Below, piece after piece: positions 1 to 6,767 of a stretch of DNA of 22,187 nucleotides; the stretch's first letter is position 1, and each line of letters begins with the position of its first letter. The position numbers and the translations under genes were made by a program. The notes under the pieces were generated by a model. That model did not search any database. It was not told where the DNA came from and was given only the letters and a program-made list of their open reading frames with translations. Location of the stretch: positions 1 through 22,187 of the forward strand of contig JANLHQ010000035.1 in the NCBI GenBank assembly GCA_024654415.1, in the 5' to 3' direction. This DNA comes from Candidatus Azambacteria bacterium (lineage in GTDB: Bacteria; Patescibacteriota; Minisyncoccia; GWC2-36-17; WO2-46-25).

Positions 1-240
1 ACGGAGTTGAAGGAAGCGCAAACAAAACTTACCCACCTCAATGCAGACCTTAATCAGCGCGCAGAAAAGCGGACCGCGGAGCTGGAACAATTAAAGGAAA
101 ATCTCGAACAAACTGTTATGGATCGAACAAAAGAAATGAAAGAAAAAATGGAAGAGCTCGAGAAATTCAAAAAACTCACCGTCGGCAGAGAATTAAAAAT
201 GATCGAACTTAAAAAAGAGATCGAGCGGCTCAAGGCGTAA
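1..240 (+). CDS. C-terminal end of a coiled-coil signalling protein (5' partial)
   Basis: The reading frame is open from the first base of the window and ends with TAA at 238-240, so the gene starts upstream. A TTG at position 7 is in frame but there is no reason to treat it as the start. The 79 visible codons are almost wholly heptad-like and rich in Glu, Lys and Leu, indicating a long coiled coil. The end, around 'KKLTVGRELKMIELKKEI', resembles the tails of PAS or sensor proteins common in candidate-phyla bacteria, where a coiled coil follows a sensory domain. No kinase or output domain is visible here. It lies 22 bases before the V4R gene on the same strand and probably shares its transcript. 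The sensory role is inferred from the tail and from the V4R/PAS neighbours. Confidence 0.7.
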   Translation, partial: TELKEAQTKLTHLNADLNQRAEKRTAELEQLKENLEQTVMDRTKEMKEKMEELEKFKKLTVGRELKMIELKKEIERLKA

Positions 241-262
241 CGCCGTCGCCGCGCGCACCCTT

Positions 263-769
263 ATGTTGTTTTCCAACAACCCACAAGAAGAAAAGCTTAT
301 CACGCCGCGAAACCCGAAGGACCTTACGCTCGCAAACCTGACGCCCCGTCGCCCCACAATGGGCCCTGATATACCAGTAATATTATGGCGGCTCCTGCGC
401 CTCGTGAGCCTTCACGACATACTGCGCGATGAAACAGCTGTCGTCGTACATCTCATGGGGAAACGCCTTGGTGCAGCTCTAAACGTAAAAACAATCGAGG
501 AGCTCCACGAACAACTTACGCGTCTAAAAATCGGCAAGCTTGATTTTTCTGTTAACACGCCCGACGCCGTACACCTTGCGGTCGCCGAATGCCTCACCTG
601 TGATGGCATTACACCGCCTATCGGTAAAGCGATATGTCAGCTTGAGGCAGGCATCGTTGCGGGAGCGCTCGAAACCATTTATCCGGGGAGGAAGGTGCTT
701 AGCGAAGAAACAAAATGTATTGGAGGGCTTGGTGATGACGTATGCCTCTTTGAATGTCGCATCATATGA
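263..769 (+). CDS. V4R (4-vinyl reductase) domain sensory protein
   Basis: A 168-residue soluble protein. The C-terminal half (about residues 95-167) has the V4R pattern: an 'AECLTCDG' block, 'IGKAICQLEAGIVAGALE', then 'EETKCIGGLGDDVCLFEC', with cysteines at 110, 113, 125, 152, 161 and 165 that could hold a metal or small ligand. The middle part ('MGPDIPVILWRLLRL', from residue 33) is like the helical start of archaeal and bacterial V4R proteins. V4R domains bind small, often hydrophobic molecules and are fused to or placed beside regulators; no enzyme activity is implied. ATG 263 is preceded by ACCCTT rather than a Shine-Dalgarno site. Met33 (base 359) is an alternative start and would leave a protein of about 136 residues, closer to the conserved core. 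The gene lies between a coiled-coil sensor fragment and a PAS gene, probably in one operon. Confidence 0.8.
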   Translation: MLFSNNPQEEKLITPRNPKDLTLANLTPRRPTMGPDIPVILWRLLRLVSLHDILRDETAVVVHLMGKRLGAALNVKTIEELHEQLTRLKIGKLDFSVNTPDAVHLAVAECLTCDGITPPIGKAICQLEAGIVAGALETIYPGRKVLSEETKCIGGLGDDVCLFECRII

Positions 770-792
770 AACACTCATATACCGCACCCCCT

Positions 793-1422
793 ATGAGCAC
801 AGCTCAACGCGAACTCGAGCGCGTCAGAATTGTCTACGAAGAGGATGCGGTGTTGCGACGAGTGCAAACCATTCTCAAGGAACGTATCCATGAAACAAAA
901 ATTTTCGAGCAATCGCTGGCACTTAAAAGCAACCTAGCAGACTTGCACAACAATGAGCTTGCCACACTAAACATTCTTGAAGACGCAGGTGCTCTTGAAA
1001 AAGACTTAGCACGCGAGCACAACCGCCTTACCCATATTATTTCATTGCTCGGAGACGGGTTATTGGTTATTGATAACAGACACCGCATCCTCCTTGCCAA
1101 TACTGTCGCAGCAACCTTATTGGAGATTGCTCTAGAGGAAATGCTCGGAAAAAACTTCGCTGACATCTCTACTATATGGATGGGAGACAGAAAGCTTTCT
1201 ATGGAAGAACGCTTTGATACGCAAGCACTCCTAACTGGAAAACTAATTTCTATTTCGCCTAAGGACACTATTTTTATAGAAACAAAAGGAGGTGTGAAAT
1301 TTCCCGCCTCCTTCACGATTGCTCCATTCAAAGAAGGGGAGGGAGCGCAAGAAGCAGTAATACTATTTCGCGCGGATAATAGCACAGAGAAAAACCGGAG
1401 AAAAAAGCAACCAACCGCCTAA
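793..1422 (+). CDS. PAS-domain protein with N-terminal helical region
   Basis: From ATG 793 the protein has about 209 residues. Residues 1-80 are helical and charged (likely coiled coil). Residues ~82-200 look like a PAS fold: 'IISLLGDGLLVIDNRHRILLAN' is the classic PAS start (split here across the beta strands), followed by 'LEEMLGKNFADIS' and a late strand segment ending 'EAVILFRADNST'. There is no histidine-kinase, GGDEF or HTH output domain, so it is probably a stand-alone sensor or adaptor that signals through partners. The frame is open further upstream: ATG 754 and ATG 766 are in frame, and 766 overlaps the V4R stop as ATGA, which would couple translation. ATG 793 was chosen because it shares the ACCC(C)CTATG context seen before the neighbouring genes. 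The start is uncertain by up to 13 codons. Confidence 0.72.
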   Translation: MSTAQRELERVRIVYEEDAVLRRVQTILKERIHETKIFEQSLALKSNLADLHNNELATLNILEDAGALEKDLAREHNRLTHIISLLGDGLLVIDNRHRILLANTVAATLLEIALEEMLGKNFADISTIWMGDRKLSMEERFDTQALLTGKLISISPKDTIFIETKGGVKFPASFTIAPFKEGEGAQEAVILFRADNSTEKNRRKKQPTA

Positions 1423-1434
1423 TACACACACCCT

Positions 1435-1686
1435 ATGACCGCCACACACTATTTTATTACCGCGTGCATCAAAGCACACATTGACGTACTCGGTCCCTCT
1501 GCGGCGCTTGCCGTCGCACGAAAAATATCTTCCCTTACAATAGCAGACAATGGAGATGTACTCTCTCTTACTGGCGCTCCTGGGCCAGTCGTGGAAGAAC
1601 TGAAGAAGGCATACATTCTTTTTGCCGGGGAAACATCACGAGCACTTCTGCGCGTTCTCACGCAGAAGTACCCACCCCTTTCCTAG
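1435..1686 (+). CDS. 83-residue protein of unknown function in the sensory cluster
   Basis: A short soluble protein beginning 'MTATHYFITACIKAHIDVLG' and ending 'VLTQKYPPLS'. It starts 12 bases after the PAS gene and is preceded by ACACCCT directly before ATG. Predicted layout: an amphipathic N-terminal helix, a second Ala-rich helix, a small strand pair around 'SLTIADNGDVLSLTG', then a C-terminal helix pair. No catalytic motif or cysteine cluster is seen. The close spacing argues for co-transcription with the V4R and PAS genes and so for a role in the same signalling unit, but that is inference from position. I do not recognise a named family. The gene is followed by an AT-rich gap and the promoter of the next gene. 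Confidence 0.6.
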   Translation: MTATHYFITACIKAHIDVLGPSAALAVARKISSLTIADNGDVLSLTGAPGPVVEELKKAYILFAGETSRALLRVLTQKYPPLS

Positions 1687-1719
1687 TTACGCGCATCTAT
1701 GTAAAATGCCAACATGCTT

Positions 1720-1749
1720 TTGTTTTATTAATAGAAAAAATGGTATAAT
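1720..1749 (+). promoter_or_regulatory. Promoter of the membrane protein gene at 1775
   Basis: TTGTTT (1720-1725), 18 bases, then a perfect TATAAT (1744-1749). Transcription would begin near 1756, giving a leader of about 19 bases without a Shine-Dalgarno site. It lies in the 88-base gap after the sensory cluster. Confidence 0.55.
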
Positions 1750-1774
1750 CTATTATACATAATCATATACCCTT

Positions 1775-2392
1775 ATGTTTCTTTTACTATTTGACTCCGT
1801 GCTTGATTACGCGCCAATTGCGGCTGGTGTTGCGGCTATCATATTTGTGTATCTCAAACATCGCAAAGGCGCGTGCGAGATACGCGTCATGCGAAAACTG
1901 GCGCTTTCGCTCGCGGGGTTTCTTGCGGGCGTCGTCGTTCTCAAAGTAGTAACGCATTATTTCATTCTTGCGGGTGACCCGTCATTCGGCGCGTTGCTTT
2001 TGCCGCCACATCAGGCGCTATCGGATTGGTTTTTTCCTATGACAGCTAAACGTTATCTATTTCCTTTTATCGTGTCGCTTGCGGCCGCCGCGCTCGCGTA
2101 CTTTATCGCGCCGCTGGTAAACAAACTATTTAAAGGACAGCTTTTTGCCGAAGAAGATAAATACATCATCGCGCTTGCCGCGCTTATCGTCGGGTGGCCA
2201 AATTTCGTGATGTACTTGGGAGCGGCGGTTATTCTCACCGTATTACTCTCGATACGCGAAACATTACGTTTCGGCATAGAAGCGCGCATCGTACTTACCG
2301 ATGCACTTATTTTTTCTATTCTCGTCGTGCTTTTGTTTGGCAACATCGTTGCCTCCTATCTCAACCTCTATATGTTGGCAATATTTGCATAA
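1775..2392 (+). CDS. Polytopic membrane protein with a prepilin-peptidase-like GWP block
   Basis: 205 residues with about six predicted membrane segments (roughly 10-27, 42-62, 94-112, 129-145, 147-161, 172-198). Residues 123-161 ('LFAEEDKYIIALAALIVGWP' onward) resemble the active-site block of A24 (type IV prepilin) aspartic peptidases, where a GxGD Asp is followed 12-13 residues later by Gly-Trp. Here Asp128 is followed by Gly140-Trp141 at that exact distance, but the glycines of GxGD are replaced by AEE and no clear partner Asp site is visible; Asp84 is the only other candidate. It could be a diverged or inactive relative, or an unrelated membrane protein that matches by chance. ATG 1775 is the first in-frame start after its own promoter. 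It is transcribed toward the minus-strand recombinase gene. Confidence 0.55.
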   Translation: MFLLLFDSVLDYAPIAAGVAAIIFVYLKHRKGACEIRVMRKLALSLAGFLAGVVVLKVVTHYFILAGDPSFGALLLPPHQALSDWFFPMTAKRYLFPFIVSLAAAALAYFIAPLVNKLFKGQLFAEEDKYIIALAALIVGWPNFVMYLGAAVILTVLLSIRETLRFGIEARIVLTDALIFSILVVLLFGNIVASYLNLYMLAIFA

Positions 2393-2461
2393 CAGCCCCA
2401 TCCCGCTCACATAAGTTGGTTTGCTATACGCACTCGCGCATCCGATCACAAAAAACATGTA

Positions 2462-3373
2462 TTACCTCTTGTCCTCCCGCTTAGTATCGTGAAATTTTTT
2501 GTGGATCTCTTTGAGCTTGCTGTCGGTGTAATGCGTGTAGATCTGCGTCGTTGTAATGCTTGCGTGCCCGAGCATCGCCTGCACGGAGCGGATGTCTGCG
2601 CCGCCCTGCAACAGATCGGTCGCGAAGAAATGTCGTAGCTGATGCGGCGTCACTTTTTTCACCACACCCGCCTTCACGGCGTATTTTTTTATCATCCGCT
2701 GGATCGAGCGGGGAGTGAGACGTAGATCGGCGCGGGCATTTTGTTTAATGTCATGGCGCACGAATAGCGCATCATCGATATCTTCGCGCGCATCATCATA
2801 CGCTTTGAGAGTTTCTTTTGCGCGCTCGGACAAAAATACCACGCGCAGTTTTCCTCCTTTCCCAAGCACCGCGAATTCTCCGGTAGCAAGATTGATATTC
2901 TTACGGTTGAGCGAGCACAGCTCTGACACGCGCAGTCCGGTTGAAAACAATGTCTCAAGCATCGCGCGGTCGCGCAACGCGGTTATGTCGTTTCCATCGG
3001 GCGCACCAAGTAGGCGTTCCATTTCGGCTTGTTCGAGAAAATCAAGTTCTCGTTCCCGTACTTTTCCTAACTCTATCTTTTCAGGAGCGAGTGTTTGTAT
3101 ATCCCTCTTCTGGAGAAATTTTAAGAATGATCGCAGCGCAATCAAATAATACATCTGTGTATTTGCCTTCAGCCGTCCGCCATTAGTGCCCTCCATACGA
3201 TGCAGGTGGAGTCGATAGGTCCTCACAAGTTCCGGCGTTATTTCCGCCGGGCTGTTTATTTTTGCGAAGGCGATAAAATGCATGAGATACCGCCTATAAT
3301 TTTCAAGCGTTTTAGGAGACCTATTTTTTTCTATTTCGAGATATTCAAGGAAATCGTCAATATATTTTTGCAT
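2462..3373 (-). CDS. xerD: Tyrosine recombinase of the XerC/XerD type
   Basis: 303 residues, the usual length for Xer recombinases. The N-terminal SAM-like core-binding domain spans about residues 1-90 ('MQKYIDDFLEYLEIEKNRSP'). The catalytic domain (about 110-300) has the full set of residues: Arg148 in 'TGLRVSELCSL', Lys175 in 'GKGGKLR', His244 and Arg247 in 'HQLRH', His270 in 'LGHASITTTQ' and nucleophile Tyr279 in 'IYTHYT'. Xer enzymes resolve chromosome dimers at a dif site at cell division, and candidate-phyla genomes often carry a single Xer-like gene that may do the whole job. No transposase, excisionase or att repeats lie nearby, so a housekeeping role fits better than a mobile-element integrase. 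C versus D cannot be decided. Its TATAAT box lies only 7 bases before ATG, predicting an almost leaderless mRNA. Confidence 0.9.
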   Translation of the reverse strand: MQKYIDDFLEYLEIEKNRSPKTLENYRRYLMHFIAFAKINSPAEITPELVRTYRLHLHRMEGTNGGRLKANTQMYYLIALRSFLKFLQKRDIQTLAPEKIELGKVRERELDFLEQAEMERLLGAPDGNDITALRDRAMLETLFSTGLRVSELCSLNRKNINLATGEFAVLGKGGKLRVVFLSERAKETLKAYDDAREDIDDALFVRHDIKQNARADLRLTPRSIQRMIKKYAVKAGVVKKVTPHQLRHFFATDLLQGGADIRSVQAMLGHASITTTQIYTHYTDSKLKEIHKKFHDTKREDKR

Positions 3374-3379
3374 ACATCC

Positions 3380-3385
3380 ATTATA
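3380..3385 (-). promoter_or_regulatory. -10 box of the xer gene, near-leaderless
   Basis: Read on the minus strand, TATAAT occupies 3385-3380 and the xer ATG begins at 3373. Transcription would begin about at the start codon. The -35 region is weak (TTATTC with an 18-base spacer at best). Confidence 0.45.
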
Positions 3386-3450
3386 CCGCTCATTTCACGG
3401 TAAGAATAATTTGACAAAGAAAGCTCTCTGTGCCTCAGCGGGCACTACTT

Positions 3451-3480
3451 GCCCACACACTCATGCATGAGTGTGTGGGC
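3451..3480. repeat. Perfect 30-bp palindrome between divergent xer and rpsO
   Basis: GCCCACACACTCATG is followed directly by its exact reverse complement CATGAGTGTGTGGGC, with no spacer. It ends one base before the -35 hexamer of the rpsO promoter. There is no T-run after it on either strand, so it does not look like a terminator. It may be an operator for a dimeric regulator or a cruciform-forming element. A weaker 5-bp inverted repeat (GTGCC/GGCAC, 3430-3445) lies just upstream. Confidence 0.85.
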
Positions 3481-3509
3481 TTGCATTATGAAACGATTTA
3501 TGATATATT
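3481..3509 (+). promoter_or_regulatory. Promoter of rpsO
   Basis: TTGCAT (3481-3486), 17 bases, TATATT (3504-3509). The predicted transcript start near 3516 leaves about 7 bases before the rpsO ATG at 3523. The palindrome at 3451-3480 abuts the -35 box, where a bound regulator would affect polymerase. Confidence 0.6.
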
Positions 3510-3522
3510 GTATCTCGTTACT

Positions 3523-3789
3523 ATGATTACTACAAAAGAGAAGCAAAAACTTATTAAAGGCGTGCAAGTGCATGAAACCGATACTGGATCTCCCGAGGTC
3601 CAGGTTTCATTGCTTACCGAAGAGATTGCACAGCTGACAAGCCATCTCAAAATACATCAGAAAGACAACCATTCACGCCGCGGGCTATTGAAGATGGTAT
3701 CGAGACGAAAAGCACTCCTCGACTACCTGAACCAGACCGATAAAAAACGGTACAATGGGATCGTGAAAAAACTCGGATTGCGCAAATAA
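3523..3789 (+). CDS. rpsO: 30S ribosomal protein S15
   Basis: 88 residues from ATG 3523 (family about 89). The S15 signature is clear: 'HETDTGSPEVQVSLLTEEI' in the first helices, 'HQKDNHSRRGLLKMVSRRK' in the conserved central loop that contacts 16S rRNA helix 22, and 'YLNQTDKKRYNGIVKKLGLR' at the end. S15 binds the central domain of 16S rRNA early in small-subunit assembly. The frame is open upstream to 3430, but that extension would cross the promoter and palindrome, and S15 proteins begin where ATG 3523 does. No Shine-Dalgarno site precedes it. Its TAA overlaps the next gene's ATG by one base (TAATG). In many bacteria rpsO directly precedes pnp; here one gene lies between them. Confidence 0.97.
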   Translation: MITTKEKQKLIKGVQVHETDTGSPEVQVSLLTEEIAQLTSHLKIHQKDNHSRRGLLKMVSRRKALLDYLNQTDKKRYNGIVKKLGLRK

Positions 3790-4304
3790 TGCCGGTCATA
3801 AAACAAAAAAATCAACGGGTTGGCATCTTCATTGATGTCCAGAACCTCTATCACTCTGCAAAAAACCTCTATCACGCGCGGGTAAATTTCCGCGAAGTGA
3901 TTAAAACCGCCCTTGCACAACGACAGCTCGTACGAGCAATTGCATACGTCATCAGCACTGAGTCAGGGGAGGAGAAGGGCTTTTTTGAAGCACTCACAAA
4001 GCTCGGCATCGAAACGAAGGAAAAAGAGCTCCAGACATTCTATGGTGGCGCAAAAAAAGGCGACTGGGATGTTGGTATTACCGTTGATGCGCTACGCATT
4101 GCGCCGGCAGTGGATGCTATTGTGATTTGTTCAGGAGATGGAGACTTCCTTCCGCTTCTTGAACAATTAAAAAGCATGGGTAAACAAGCAGAAGTGGTGG
4201 CATTCTCAAAAAGCGCTTCGTCAAAGCTTCGTGAGGGCGCAGATGATTTTGTTGACCTCTGCGCCGATCAGGCAAAATATCTTTTCAGAAACAGAATGAA
4301 GTAG
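3789..4304 (+). CDS. NYN-domain (LabA/DUF88-like) putative ribonuclease
   Basis: 171 residues, essentially one NYN domain of the PIN-like fold. Acidic residues sit where the family has its metal site: Asp18 in 'GIFIDVQNLYH', Asp94 and Asp100 in 'KKGDWDVGITVDALR', and Asp117/Asp119 in 'VICSGDGDFLPLLEQLK', followed by the Gly-Lys and 'AFSKSASSKLREGADDFVDL' segment typical of the group. NYN proteins are predicted or shown to be metal-dependent RNases acting on structured RNA. The ATG overlaps the rpsO stop, so translation is probably coupled and the protein made together with S15 and PNPase. That placement supports a role in RNA processing or decay; its substrate is not known from the sequence. 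The 139 bases after it contain no other gene and no clear terminator before pnp. Confidence 0.85.
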   Translation: MPVIKQKNQRVGIFIDVQNLYHSAKNLYHARVNFREVIKTALAQRQLVRAIAYVISTESGEEKGFFEALTKLGIETKEKELQTFYGGAKKGDWDVGITVDALRIAPAVDAIVICSGDGDFLPLLEQLKSMGKQAEVVAFSKSASSKLREGADDFVDLCADQAKYLFRNRMK

Positions 4305-4443
4305 CGCATAGCGTGTATACGGTGTTTTAAAAAAATAATTAACGTCGCAGCGGGAATAGAAGCCCAAATACAAAACCACAGCGCGAAAGATGTTTTGCCT
4401 TGTGGCTTTGGATTTCGGGATTCGATCTCTCTGTGAAATATAT

Positions 4444-6570
4444 ATGGAAACGAAAGAATTTTCGCTTACCCTTGGCGATAAGGCAATCGTGGTACGAAAA
4501 AACTTGCTTGCAGGACAGGCAAATGGATCAGTCATTGTCTCATGTGGCGACACGGTAGTACTTGCTACCGCAGTCATCAGCAAGCACGCAAAAGAAAACA
4601 TAGACTATTTCCCTCTCTCAGTTGAATACGAGGAACGATTTTATGCTGCGGGAAGGATCCCGGGGTCTCGTTTTATTAAACGAGAAACGCGCGCGTCGCA
4701 AGAGGCAATTCTCACCGGCCGACTTATCGACCGCGCGCTTCGTCCATTGTTTGATTCAGCGGTCCGCAATGAAGTGCAGGTCATCGTGACCGTACTTTCG
4801 ATTGATCACGAAAACGACCCTGATGTACTAGCTATGGTCGCGGCATCTGCGGCCCTCGCCACCTCAAACATTCCGTGGGCAGGCCCTATTGGCGCGGTAC
4901 GTATAGGCCGCGTAGATGGCACACTCATCCTTAATCCGACATACGCAGAACGAGAAAAAGCAGACATGGATCTCGTTGTTGCTGGTATTCATGGTAGGAT
5001 CAATATGATTGAAGGGGATGCGGCGGAGCTTGAGGAAGGGCTTCTTATTGAAGCGATTACACTCGCACAAACGCATGTCGAAAAACTCATTGTATTCCAA
5101 AATGAAATTGTGAAAGCAATTGGCATAGAGAAAATTGTCGTCCCTGCAAAGGAGTTGGACGCGTCGTTCATCTCATTTGTTGAATCAGCTGTTCGTACTG
5201 AACTTGAGGAAATACTGTACCAGCCGCACAAACAAAAAAGACTGGATGCGTTAAATACACTCAAAGAAGCTCTCGTTCAGAAAGTTGCCCTACAATATCC
5301 AGATGATGCAAGATTAGGGAAGGAATCGATGAATCTATTTGAGGAGCTCATCAACACGATCATCCACGACAATATTATTCATAAAGAAAAACGTCCTGAC
5401 GGAAGAAAGGCTGATGAATTGCGGTCTCTTTCGAGCTACGTGTCCTTTTTACCGCGCACGCATGGATCTGGTATCTTTGTACGAGGCGAAACACAAGTAC
5501 TTTCAGTGCTCACTCTCGGCTCACCCGGCGACCAACAAATTATCGATACAATGGAAACAAAAGACGGCATGAAGCGGTTTATGCATCACTATAATTTCCC
5601 TCCGTACTCAGTAGGAGAGACAAAGCCGTTGCGCGGCCCCTCGCGGCGCGATATCGGTCATGGCGCACTTGCAGAGCGAGCACTTGTACGCCTTCTTCCT
5701 CCACAAAATGATTTCCCATATACCATTCGGCTGGTATCTGAAACGCTCTCATCCAACGGTTCTTCTTCAATGGCATCGGTATGCGCCTCTACGCTCGCTC
5801 TCATGGATGGCGGTGTGCCAATCAAAGCGATGGCCGCGGGAATTGCAATGGGCCTGATGTCCGATGCAAAAGGAAACTATAAAGTACTCACTGATATTCA
5901 AGGCCCGGAAGATCATCATGGCGACATGGACCTTAAGGTCGCGGGAACAGAAAACGGCATCACTGCTTTACAAATGGATGTTAAAGTAGATGGCGTCACT
6001 CCCAAAATCCTACACGAAGCATTCATACAAGCAAAAAAAGCCCGTCTTGAAATATTGTCCGGGATGAGGCTTGCGCTTGCTGCGCCTCGCCCAGAGCTCT
6101 CTAAGCATGCGCCTCGCATTATTACCCTGCGGATCAACCCTGATAAAATCAGGGATGTTATTGGGCCCGGCGGTAAGATGATTAATGAGATCATCAACTC
6201 AACCGGCGTAGCTATTGATATTGAAGATGATGGCTCGGTATTTATCACCTCGGTCAACCAAGAGTCAGCTCAAAAAGCGGTTGAATGGGTGAAAAACCTC
6301 ACGCGCGAAGCGAAGGTGGGCGAAATATTTCAGGGCATAGTAAAGCGCATCATGGCATTCGGCGCATTCGTTGAGATATTTCCAGGCACTGAAGGGCTTG
6401 TGCACGTCTCCCATCTTTCCGATAAATATGTAGGACACCCTGACGAAGTAGTGAAGATTGGCGATGTCATCCCTGTAAAGCTTGTCGAAATTGACTCACA
6501 AGGAAGAATGAACCTCTCACATAAAGCAACGCTTCCAGAAAAGCCACGCGAGGAACAAAAAGAGCAGTAA
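4444..6570 (+). CDS. pnp: Polyribonucleotide nucleotidyltransferase (PNPase)
   Basis: 708 residues from ATG 4444, the normal length of PNPase, which degrades RNA 3' to 5' by phosphorolysis. Order of domains: first RNase PH-like domain (about 5-140, 'RFYAAGRIPGSRFIKRE'), alpha-helical linker, second RNase PH domain (about 310-545, with 'FVRGETQVLS'), KH domain (about 555-620, 'IRDVIGPGGKMI' at 569-580) and S1 domain (about 626-695, 'GIVKRIMAFGAFVEIFPGTE'). Catalytic acidic residues are present in 'DIQGPEDHHGDMDLKVAG' (Asp490, Asp494 and Asp496 region). The frame is open for 18 more codons upstream, but those residues do not look like PNPase and Met at 4444 begins the conserved N-terminus. No Shine-Dalgarno site is seen. 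A strong terminator follows 20 bases after the stop. Confidence 0.97.
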   Translation: METKEFSLTLGDKAIVVRKNLLAGQANGSVIVSCGDTVVLATAVISKHAKENIDYFPLSVEYEERFYAAGRIPGSRFIKRETRASQEAILTGRLIDRALRPLFDSAVRNEVQVIVTVLSIDHENDPDVLAMVAASAALATSNIPWAGPIGAVRIGRVDGTLILNPTYAEREKADMDLVVAGIHGRINMIEGDAAELEEGLLIEAITLAQTHVEKLIVFQNEIVKAIGIEKIVVPAKELDASFISFVESAVRTELEEILYQPHKQKRLDALNTLKEALVQKVALQYPDDARLGKESMNLFEELINTIIHDNIIHKEKRPDGRKADELRSLSSYVSFLPRTHGSGIFVRGETQVLSVLTLGSPGDQQIIDTMETKDGMKRFMHHYNFPPYSVGETKPLRGPSRRDIGHGALAERALVRLLPPQNDFPYTIRLVSETLSSNGSSSMASVCASTLALMDGGVPIKAMAAGIAMGLMSDAKGNYKVLTDIQGPEDHHGDMDLKVAGTENGITALQMDVKVDGVTPKILHEAFIQAKKARLEILSGMRLALAAPRPELSKHAPRIITLRINPDKIRDVIGPGGKMINEIINSTGVAIDIEDDGSVFITSVNQESAQKAVEWVKNLTREAKVGEIFQGIVKRIMAFGAFVEIFPGTEGLVHVSHLSDKYVGHPDEVVKIGDVIPVKLVEIDSQGRMNLSHKATLPEKPREEQKEQ

Positions 6571-6590
6571 AATTAGTTCTGATGAATATG

Positions 6591-6623
6591 AAAAGGCCAC
6601 GGACGTTGTCCGTGGCCTTTTTT
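6591..6623. terminator. Strong intrinsic terminator after pnp, bidirectional
   Basis: AAAAGGCCACGGAC (6591-6604), loop GTT, GTCCGTGGCCTTTT (6608-6621), then further T. The A-run before the stem makes it usable from the minus strand too, where it would end the transcript of the small Cys-rich frame at 6706-6632. Confidence 0.95.
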
Positions 6624-6631
6624 ATCTCTGC

Positions 6632-6706
6632 TTATTTTTTGCAGAGAGGGCATGTGCCTGCGCACGCGCAAGCAGTACAACTTATACCGCATTTCTCTTT
6701 CTTCAT
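6632..6706 (-). CDS. Possible 24-residue Cys-rich peptide
   Basis: The minus strand reads ATG at 6706 to TAA at 6634-6632 and encodes 24 residues with six cysteines: 'MKKEKCGISC' then 'TACACAGTCPLCKK' (Cys 6, 10, 13, 15, 19, 22). The Cys spacing could bind a metal or an iron-sulfur cluster, or form disulfides. It has a good ribosome site, GGGGGTGA (6717-6710), one base from GGAGGTGA, with the G-run about 6 bases before ATG, which is rare in this window. A TATAAT (6794-6789, minus) lies about 80 bases upstream, and the pnp terminator just beyond the stop would also end this transcript. Between promoter and ATG lie two hairpins: a 7-bp stem (6748-6767) and TCACC/GGTGA (6725-6721 with 6714-6710), which hides the ribosome site. 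No family is recognised. It is too short for certainty; chance is the alternative. Confidence 0.5.
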   Translation of the reverse strand: MKKEKCGISCTACACAGTCPLCKK

Positions 6707-6747
6707 TACTCACCCCCGTTGGTGATAAACAAGTCTATTGCCCTCAT

Positions 6748-6767
6748 GACAACAGACTCTTGTTGTC
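6748..6767 (-). promoter_or_regulatory. Leader hairpin upstream of the Cys-rich peptide
   Basis: GACAACA (6748-6754) and TGTTGTC (6761-6767) form a 7-bp stem with a 6-base loop. In minus-strand transcripts from the TATAAT at 6794-6789 it lies in the leader, upstream of the hairpin that covers the ribosome site. Confidence 0.4.

Noticed and set aside
834..1385. 183-codon minus-strand frame opposite the PAS gene
   Set aside because: Ser-rich shadow translation; the plus strand encodes a recognisable PAS domain.
2462..3373. Integrase of a mobile element or prophage
   Set aside because: No excisionase, transposase, att-type direct repeats, tRNA or phage genes nearby; length and motifs fit a housekeeping Xer enzyme.
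3430..3522. 31-codon upstream extension of rpsO
   Set aside because: It would run through the perfect palindrome and the promoter; S15 has its normal length from ATG 3523.
4390..4443. 18-codon N-terminal extension of pnp
   Set aside because: Does not resemble PNPase; the conserved N-terminus begins at Met 4444.
4305..4443. tRNA-like stretch (GATTCGATC) in the gap before pnp
   Set aside because: No acceptor stem, anticodon arm or CCA-side pairing can be built around it.
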